Source: Lysobacterales bacterium UBA5700
GTDB taxonomy: Bacteria > Pseudomonadota > Gammaproteobacteria > Xanthomonadales > Xanthomonadaceae
Direction of reading: 5' to 3'
Length of the DNA stretch: 15,649 nt
Assembly (NCBI GenBank): GCA_002420085.1
Contig: DIHI01000074.1
Span: forward strand, 2,968-18,616
The position numbers were made by a program, and so were the translations under genes. The notes under the pieces are model-generated. The model was not told the DNA's origin. It ran no database searches and worked only from the letters and a program-made list of their open reading frames with translations. This document shows positions 1 to 6,000 of the stretch, one piece after another. The stretch's first letter is position 1. Each line of letters starts with the position of its first letter.

Positions 1-116
1 CCATTGATGCCGACCAGGCCCATCACCTGCCCCTCCGGCAGATCGAGCGAGACCTCGTTCAACGCGAACTGTGGATAGCGCTTGCAGGCGCCCGAAACCG
101 TGAAAGCCGATGTCAT
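1..116 (-). CDS. ABC transporter ATP-binding protein (N-terminus only)
   Basis: This is the first 38 or so codons of an ABC-type ATPase, cut by the window edge. The reading starts at ATG 116 with MTSAFTVSGACKRY, followed by a strand of the ALNEVSLDLPEGQVMGL type and then GLVGING, the beginning of a Walker A loop. The ATP-binding lysine would lie just outside the window. Its start overlaps the stop of the upstream GntR gene by 4 bases (ATGA), so the two are translationally coupled. A YtrA-type repressor followed directly by an ABC ATPase is the usual layout of ytr-like export operons. The substrate cannot be told from this fragment. Confidence 0.85.
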   Translation of the reverse strand, partial: MTSAFTVSGACKRYPQFALNEVSLDLPEGQVMGLVGIN

Positions 117-523
117 GAAGAAGTTTCCTCGCCAGAATGGGGAAAAGACGCATCGTCGAACACGGCATCGAGTCGTCGATGCAACGCAGCCCGTCCGAGT
201 CCGAGCCGCGCAGCGTGCTGGACAGTCGCCGTCAGCGCCTGATCCAACTCGGACTCCAGCAGCCCACGGGCTTGATCGGGTTGATCGGCCACCACCGAAC
301 CCTTGCCGTGCCGGGTCACGATCAACCCCGCGCGTTCGAGTTCCTCGTAGGCGCGCTTGACCGTAATCACACTGACCCCGCTGCTGGCCGCCAACTCGCG
401 AATCGAAGGCAGCCCCTGCCCCGGCGACCAGTCCCCGGCCAGCACCCGCGCGGTGATCTGATCGATGATCTGTCGATACATCGGTCGCGGATCGGTCGCG
501 GACAGGAAAAGCTGAGCGGTCAC
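113..523 (-). CDS. GntR-family transcriptional regulator, YtrA subfamily
   Basis: A 136-residue repressor of the short YtrA type. Residues 12-75 form the GntR winged helix-turn-helix: PMYRQIIDQI, then LPSIRELAASSGVSVITVK, then the wing RHGKGSVV. The remaining ~60 residues are helical and too short for a FadR, HutC or MocR effector domain; such short tails are typical of YtrA, where they mediate dimerisation. The start is GTG 523; there is no strong Shine-Dalgarno. It precedes and overlaps an ABC ATPase gene, so it probably represses its own transporter operon. A perfect 8-bp inverted repeat sits 16-47 bases upstream of the start and is the likely operator. Family is secure; ligand is unknown (cell-envelope stress or antibiotics in studied relatives). 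Confidence 0.9.
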   Translation of the reverse strand: MTAQLFLSATDPRPMYRQIIDQITARVLAGDWSPGQGLPSIRELAASSGVSVITVKRAYEELERAGLIVTRHGKGSVVADQPDQARGLLESELDQALTATVQHAARLGLGRAALHRRLDAVFDDASFPHSGEETSS

Positions 524-538
524 GGGCAGGCAGACTTA

Positions 539-570
539 CTGTGCATGTGTACTATATACAGTATGCACAG
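539..570. promoter_or_regulatory. Probable GntR operator: 8-bp inverted repeat
   Basis: CTGTGCAT at 539-546 and ATGCACAG at 563-570 form perfect arms around a 16-base AT-rich core that contains ACTATATACAGT. On the minus strand the core holds TATAGT (556-551), a plausible -10 placing the transcript start near 544, about 20 bases before the GTG of the GntR gene. An operator overlapping the -10 fits autorepression. The palindrome is directly visible; its assignment to this regulator is inferred from position. Confidence 0.6.
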
Positions 571-711
571 CGTACCCGGACAGCGCAAGCCCTGCGTTCG
601 ACCGTGGCGCCGCACATCCACCTGCCCACCGAGACAGCCACGCCGGCTTGCGCCACGCGGCTGCGTGCGGCATCGGCGATCGTTCAAACGGGATCGGCGT
701 ACCATGGCCGC

Positions 712-1236
712 ATGTCGCGACTCGCCCAGCAGATCAAGGAAGCTCTGGCCGGCTTCGACCGCCTGAGCATGTCCCCGGCCCTGATCGGTGGTCTGGCCCT
801 GGCATCGCATCGCGTTGTGCGTGCAACCCGCAGTGTCGATTTCCTCGTCGATGCTGCGGATGCCGACCGCCTGCACGAACTGCTGCTGACCCTCGGCTAC
901 ACCTGCATCCATCGCAGCGACGATGCCGCCAACTATGTCCGTGACGACGAAGGCTTCGACGTGCTGTACGCCCAACGTCCGGAGGCACGCCGGTTGCTGG
1001 CCGAAGCATCCGAACGATCGACACCCTTCGGCCACCTGCGGGTGATCAGTGCCGAGGGTCTGATCGCATTCAAACTCCAGAGCCTGGTCAACGACCCCTC
1101 GCGTGGGCGCGACCTCGACGACATCCGGGCCTTGCTGAAAACCAACGTGGATACGCTCGACATGGTGCGGGTGCGGCACTACTTTGCCCTGTTCGAGCGA
1201 CAAGACCTGCTGGAGCAACTGATTGAACACACCTGA
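712..1236 (+). CDS. Solitary nucleotidyltransferase-fold protein (AbiEii/MNT-like)
   Basis: A 174-residue protein with the start of a polymerase-beta-like nucleotidyltransferase fold: IGGLALASHRVVRATRS at residues 25-41, followed by VDFLVD. Family members usually read GG...RxTxDxDhhh; here the first metal-binding Asp is Ser41, leaving Asp43 and Asp47, so catalysis may be altered or lost. The later VISAEGLIAFKLQSLVNDPSRGRDLDDI segment is the conserved helical part of the AbiEii/DUF6036-like group, whose members occur in toxin-antitoxin and abortive-infection modules and as orphans. The ATG at 712 was chosen because the fold starts just after it; the open frame runs upstream but lacks similarity. 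The gene overlaps the next ORF by 14 bases. Confidence 0.8.
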   Translation: MSRLAQQIKEALAGFDRLSMSPALIGGLALASHRVVRATRSVDFLVDAADADRLHELLLTLGYTCIHRSDDAANYVRDDEGFDVLYAQRPEARRLLAEASERSTPFGHLRVISAEGLIAFKLQSLVNDPSRGRDLDDIRALLKTNVDTLDMVRVRHYFALFERQDLLEQLIEHT

Positions 1237-1417
1237 CGAACCCGGTCATGCACGCACACCGGTGGTCCTGGTGGCCGATGCCGGCATCGCACACACCCGG
1301 TCGGCAAGCGCCGACCCGATCGCCGACTGGCTCGATCTGATGGCGGTCGTCGAAGCCTTATGCCCAACCTGGCCGCCGCCCGAACCGCCACACCCCGAAT
1401 GGCTGTACCGACTGTAG
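1223..1417 (+). CDS. Small protein coupled to the nucleotidyltransferase gene
   Basis: A 64-residue ORF starting at TTG 1223 inside the last codons of the nucleotidyltransferase gene. GGAG at 1212-1215 lies 7 bases before the TTG, which supports translation and coupling. The chain has an Ala/Asp-rich first half, a helix of the type DPIADWLDLMAVVEAL (about residues 31-46) and a tail rich in Pro and Trp (CPTWPPPEPPHPEWLYRL). No transmembrane segment or HEPN motif is visible. It may be a partner of the nucleotidyltransferase, but no function can be assigned. Support is the ribosome site, the overlap and the structured composition. Confidence 0.6.
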   Translation: MNTPDEPGHARTPVVLVADAGIAHTRSASADPIADWLDLMAVVEALCPTWPPPEPPHPEWLYRL

Positions 1418-1702
1418 TCAGCCGTAGCCCAAAAAGCCATCCAGAGCGGCCAGCGCAGCACACCCGACCGGTCCGCCCAGCGAACAGCCGCCCGCATATC
1501 CACGGAGGGCTGCCCGATCCACCGTGCAGCCAACGCCGCGAAGCGCCCTCACCTGGTCATTGCCAACGAAGTGAAGCAATCCATGCGCGGCAAGCCAGTT
1601 CGTGGCGAACGAGTCGGCTTCCGCAGGCGTGCCGCATGGGCGAGCCTGTGTGCCAAAACGACCGGTCAAACTCGACTCCACGCGGTACGTCTTGCCCGCC
1701 AC
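1418..1702 (-). CDS. Doubtful ORF with glycine-rich hydrophobic tail, possibly a gene fragment
   Basis: A 94-codon minus-strand ORF from GTG 1702 that I do not recognise. The first half reads like a folded domain (KTYRVESSLTGRFGTQARPC, then PAEADSFATNWLAAHGLLHF). The last 28 residues are Gly/Ala/Leu-rich with cysteines and end in GFLGYG. Codon choice is acceptable but third-position GC (about 69%) is not high. An in-frame TGA lies just upstream, while a neighbouring frame stays open from about 1757, so this could be the frameshifted C-terminal remnant of a larger protein. The rest of the 1418-1886 gap shows nothing else except a -10-like element before the redoxin gene. Confidence 0.3.
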   Translation of the reverse strand: MAGKTYRVESSLTGRFGTQARPCGTPAEADSFATNWLAAHGLLHFVGNDQVRALRGVGCTVDRAALRGYAGGCSLGGPVGCAALAALDGFLGYG

Positions 1703-1844
1703 CGCACCACGCGGTCACAATCGGAAGACACTGCGAAAAGGCATCACGAGAAGGCACCGCGAACAGGCGATCAGCGGTCTGTTACAAGCGGCCATCAGCT
1801 TGACGCACACGGACTCGGCACGGTGCGCCCTTGCCGGACGTGGC

Positions 1845-1850
1845 TATACT
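1845..1850 (+). promoter_or_regulatory. Possible -10 element of the redoxin gene
   Basis: TATACT at 1845-1850 lies 36 bases before the ATG at 1887, giving a leader of about 30 bases. No convincing -35 box stands at 16-18 bases. It is the best promoter-like hexamer in this gap. Confidence 0.35.
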
Positions 1851-1886
1851 CTCGGACCGACACCAGAGCCGGACATCGGACCGCCC

Positions 1887-2540
1887 ATGAAACCTTCGAC
1901 CATCGCGCTGAGTCTGGTGCTGTTGCTGGGCGGCGCGCTCTACCTGTTCCGCGCGCCGGTGTTCGACCTGATGGCGGCCTGGCTCACCGCCGACATGTTC
2001 ATCGACACGATTCCCGACGGCGACCACCCCGGCGTGGCGATCGGCGAACCGTTTCCCGCGATCCGCGCGACCCTGCTGCGACCTGGCGAGGACAGTGACG
2101 ACACCGTGCTGACCGACATCCGCGATCTGCTCGGCGAGCGTGGTGTGCTGCTGGTTGCCAATCGCTCGGTGGCCTGGTGCCCGTACTGCATGCGCCAACT
2201 CGTGCAGCTACAGGAACACAAGGCCGCGTTCGATGCCGCCGGCATCGCACTGGTCGGGCTGACCTACGACCCGCCAGCCGAGCACCGCGCCTTCATGACC
2301 CGCCATGGCATCGAGTTCGCCATGCTCGCCGATCACGACGCCTACAGCGTCAAGGCACTCGGCATCCTGAACGCCGACTATGCCCCCGGCGACGAACACT
2401 ACGGCATTCCCGACCCTGGCATGTTCGTGATCGACCGGCAGGGTCGGATCGTCGGCAAGGTGTTCGTGAAGGGCTACGCCACCCGGGTCGACGCGACAAC
2501 CGTGCTGGAACACGCCCGCGCAGCGCTGGCTGGCCCGTAG
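1887..2540 (+). CDS. Membrane-anchored redoxin / peroxiredoxin-like protein with CxxC
   Basis: A 217-residue thioredoxin-fold protein of the AhpC/TSA-redoxin group. Residues 5-21 are a single hydrophobic anchor or uncleaved signal (IALSLVLLLGGALYLF), so the domain probably faces the periplasm. IGEPFPAI marks the usual redoxin entry strand, and the active site is AWCPYCMRQL with Cys98 and Cys101. HYGIPDPGMFVIDRQGRIVGKVF is the conserved cis-Pro region and the following strand. It likely reduces peroxides or thiols, but the CPYC pair also allows a thiol-disulfide role. The frame is open upstream to 1602; ATG 1887 was chosen because the anchor begins there. It stands alone with no obvious partner. 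Confidence 0.85.
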   Translation: MKPSTIALSLVLLLGGALYLFRAPVFDLMAAWLTADMFIDTIPDGDHPGVAIGEPFPAIRATLLRPGEDSDDTVLTDIRDLLGERGVLLVANRSVAWCPYCMRQLVQLQEHKAAFDAAGIALVGLTYDPPAEHRAFMTRHGIEFAMLADHDAYSVKALGILNADYAPGDEHYGIPDPGMFVIDRQGRIVGKVFVKGYATRVDATTVLEHARAALAGP

Positions 2541-2754
2541 CATCCGACCGAAGGCAAGGCCATGGCGAGACGCTGAGCGTCTTCGAGATACAGGCCGCCC
2601 ATCGACCGACCCGCGCACGGGACAGTACCGACCATCAGCCGACGCAACGCGGCGGGCAACGGCTCGAACCTGACAGGCCAGGCGGAACGGGCGAATGGCC
2701 GACGGCTGGCGGGGACACCGACACAACCCCGGTGAGCGCATCCACACTTCGGGA

Positions 2755-2760
2755 TAGACT
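2755..2760 (+). promoter_or_regulatory. Possible -10 element before the small ORF and helicase
   Basis: TAGACT at 2755-2760 sits 31 bases before the GTG at 2792, giving a short leader that includes the AGAGGA ribosome site. No good -35 was found. This would be the promoter for the small ORF and the helicase gene together. The rest of 2541-2754 shows no gene or repeat that I can support. Confidence 0.3.
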
Positions 2761-2791
2761 TTCCGGCAACCAGGACGGTGAGAGGATAGGC

Positions 2792-3034
2792 GTGGCCCAT
2801 TCCGAAGACAGCGAGACGCTCGACCGCGAGGGTGCGGAGTTGCATGTGCGTGGCGCAGTCGTGATGGCGATCGATGGTGGTGTGCATCGAAGCCCGATCG
2901 CTCCAAGCGTCGCCGATCCGGCGCCAGGGCGCTGGCATGACCCATGCCGACCCTGGGTCGGTGATCGGTGGCGCGGCACGGCGTCCGCACGCCCGGCCGA
3001 TGCGTGGCGGCCTGATCCGGAGACCGATGCGTGA
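2792..3034 (+). CDS. Possible small leader protein upstream of the helicase
   Basis: An 80-codon ORF starting at GTG 2792 with a good ribosome site (AGAGGA at 2781-2786, 5 bases away) and ending at TGA 3032-3034, which overlaps the helicase GTG at 3031 (GTGA). This geometry suggests translational coupling. The first 40 residues look like a compact polar strand-helix segment (ELHVRGAVVMAIDGG); the second half is rich in Arg, Pro and Trp and looks less protein-like. Third-position GC is about 69%, which is ambiguous. I do not recognise it. It may equally be untranslated leader DNA. Confidence 0.35.
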   Translation: MAHSEDSETLDREGAELHVRGAVVMAIDGGVHRSPIAPSVADPAPGRWHDPCRPWVGDRWRGTASARPADAWRPDPETDA

Positions 3035-6000
3035 CCGCCCAGGATGGCTCGACCCGCACGCCTGGTTGCAGTGGAGCCTGGTGCGTGGCGATCGATCTGG
3101 AAGTGGGGCGGAACACCGGCCGAATTGAGCAATTGGCCGCATTGCGTGCAGATACCGGCGATACCGTGGTGTTCCCGCCCGGCACCCTGCAGGACGCACT
3201 GGGCAAGATGGATGCCCTGAGCGACGGCGCGGCATTCGTGATCGGACACAATCTGATCGCGTTCGATCTGCCGCACCTGCGCGCGGTCGATCCCAACCTC
3301 CGGCTGCTCAACATGCCGGTGATCGACACGCTGCGCCTCAGTCCGCTGGCGTTCCCGCGCAATCCTTACCACCACCTGGTCAAGCATTACCAGGATGGGC
3401 AACTACTCGGCGATCGCCGCAACAATCCGCTGCTCGATGCCGAACTCGCACTTCTCGTATTCCGCGATCAGGAAGACGCGCTGAAGGCGATGCAGGATGC
3501 GGCGCCAGATCGGTTGCTCGCCTGGCATTGGCTGACCACCCGGGATGACACGGCCTCCGGCCTCGACTGGCTGTTCATGACGGTGCGTCGAGCGCGTGTG
3601 CCGAGTCTGGCCGAGGCGCAGGCCGCGATCGCCCGATTGCTGGCCGGCGTGGCCTGCCATTCCGCCAGTACCCGATTGATCGAGCAGGTGGCGGTCGAAC
3701 CGACGCGGGTGGGATGGCCGCTGGCTTATGCACTGGCCTGGCTCTCGGTAGCCGGCGGCAATTCGATCATGCCGCCATGGGTGTGCCATCAGTTTCCGGA
3801 TGCCAGTCGGTTGATCCGCAGTCTGCGCGATGTCCCCTGTGACGCACCCGACTGCGGCTGGTGTCGGCGCGAGCACGATGCACTCACCCAATTGCAGCAC
3901 TGGTTCGGCCAGAGTTACCAGTTCCGACCCGAACCGAGGGATGCCACCAGTGGGCAGCCGTTGCAGAAGCTGATCGTCGAAGCTGCCATGCGCGGCGTGT
4001 ACACCCTGGGCATCCTGCCCACCGGCACCGGCAAGTCGCTGTGCTATCAGGTTCCGGCACTGTCGCGTTTCGTCCGGACCGGCGCGCTGTCGATCGTGAT
4101 CTCACCCCTGGTCGCATTGATGGAAGACCAGATCAAAGGCTTGCGCGAGCGCGGCATTGAGTCATGCGCGGCGATCAGTGGCCTGCTGTCGATGCCCGAA
4201 CGGGCCGATGTCCTCGATCGGGTGCGGCTCGGCGACATCGGCATTCTGCTGATCGCTCCGGAACAACTCCGCAATCGGAGCGTGCGCAAGGTGCTTGCGC
4301 AACGTGAGATCGGCGCCTGGATCTTCGACGAAGCACATTGCCTGTCGAAATGGGGACAGGATTTCCGGCCGGACTACCGCTATGTCGCGCGCTTCATTCG
4401 TGAGAATTCGGAAGCCAGCCCGACGCGCGAGTTGCCGCTGATTCAATGCTTGACCGCAACCGCCAAGCCCGAAGTGATTGCCGATATCGCCGGCCACTTC
4501 CGAGACAGACTGGGTATCGAGCTACGGTTGCTCGATGGCGGATCGAAACGGGAAAACCTCGAATTCGATGTCATCGAGACATCGCCGGGTGAGAAGTTCT
4601 CCCAGGTTGCACGATTGATCACGCAGTATCTCTCAATGGGCGCCAGCGATGGCGCCATCGCCTACTGCGCGACCCGCAAACAGACCGAGGATCTGGCCGA
4701 CTTCCTGCGCGCGAAGGGCCTCGCCGTCGCGCCCTACCACGCCAAACTACCGCCGGAAACCAAGAAGGAAACCCAGAAAGCATTCATCGAGGGGCGGCTG
4801 CGGGTCATCACCGCAACCAATGCCTTCGGCATGGGCATCGACAAATCAGACGTGCGCCTGGTCGTACACGCGGACATTCCGGGGTCGCTCGAGAACTACC
4901 TGCAAGAGGCCGGGCGTGCCGGACGTGACCAGACCCAAGCACACTGCGTGTTGCTCTACACGTCCGAGGATGTCGAACGTCAACATGGCATGTCGGCCTC
5001 ATCGCGGCTGTCGCAGCGCGATATCCAGAGTGTGTTGCGCGCCTTGCGCCAACTTCAGGGGAAGAAGGATCGCAACCGGCCACTGGTCGCCACCAGCGGC
5101 GAGATCCTCACCGAAGAACATGAGGGCACGTTCAAGCGCGACATCGCTACCGACGACACCCGCGTGCGCACCGCCATCGCCTGGCTGGAGGAAGCCGGCC
5201 TGGTGCAACGCGAGGAAAACGCCGTGCAGATCTTTCCGTCGGCCCTGCGGATCAACAGTCTCGCCGACGCCGAGCGAAGACTGTCAGGGGCCGGCATCAC
5301 CCATCGCAAGAAGTACCTCGATCTGATCCAGCTTCTGCTCAATGCCGACGCCGACGATGGCCTGTCCACTGACGAGTTGATGGTCCGCACGGGTTTCACC
5401 CCCGATGGCCTGCGCGAGGCACTGTATCTGCTCGATCAACTCGGCATCGCCAGCAACGACATGGTGATGACCGCCTATGTCCATGTCGGCGTGGAGCGCA
5501 CCTCAGGGAAACGCTTCGAGGAAGTGGCAACGCTGGAGCGGGCGGTGGTCGCGGCCCTGCAAGAAGAAGCGCCCGATCTCGAGGTAGGCAAAGGCACGCC
5601 ACTGCATCTTCGTGTGCTGTCCCAACGTCTCAAGGAGGACGGATTCCCCGCACTGCCGCAGCGCCTGCGTCAGATCATCGCAGGGCTGGCCGGCGATGGT
5701 CGCGACGGCGCGGGCGGCAGGGGCAGCCTGAACGTGAAGCGCGGCCATGATCCGGAATCGATCCGTATCGAACTCAATCGCCCATGGAGCACAGTGGCGG
5801 AAATGGCCGAGCGACGGCGAGCGGCGGCGGAGCGACTGCTGGACCACTGGCTTGCCTGCTTGCCGAAGGGCGCGCGCGGCCACGATCAACTCGCCGAGAC
5901 CACCTTCGGCAAACTCTGCAACTGTGTCGCGGGCGACGCGCTCCTGGTCAACAGTACAACCGACATGCGCAAACTGACCGAACGCGCGCTGCTCTGGTTG

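Noticed and set aside
539..562. LexA-box-like CTGT...ACAG pairs in the GntR promoter
   Set aside because: The spacing does not match the CTGT-N8-ACAG rule (N8 leads to ACTA, and the ACAG is too far), and the longer 8-bp palindrome explains the bases better.
1557..1587. ATTGC...GCAAT interspersed-repeat-like sequence (TCATTGCCAACGAAGTGAAG...)
   Set aside because: It resembles a widespread bacterial repeat type, but there is only one degenerate copy in the window and it falls inside a possible ORF.
2947..2961. CCGACCC-T-GGGTCGG palindrome
   Set aside because: It is short, GC-rich, inside a possible ORF and not near a gene end or promoter; probably chance.
2208..3362. Long minus-strand ORF (384 codons) across the redoxin and helicase starts
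   Set aside because: It is the antisense shadow of two well-supported plus-strand genes; its composition is Arg/Ser/Pro-rich and it resembles no family.
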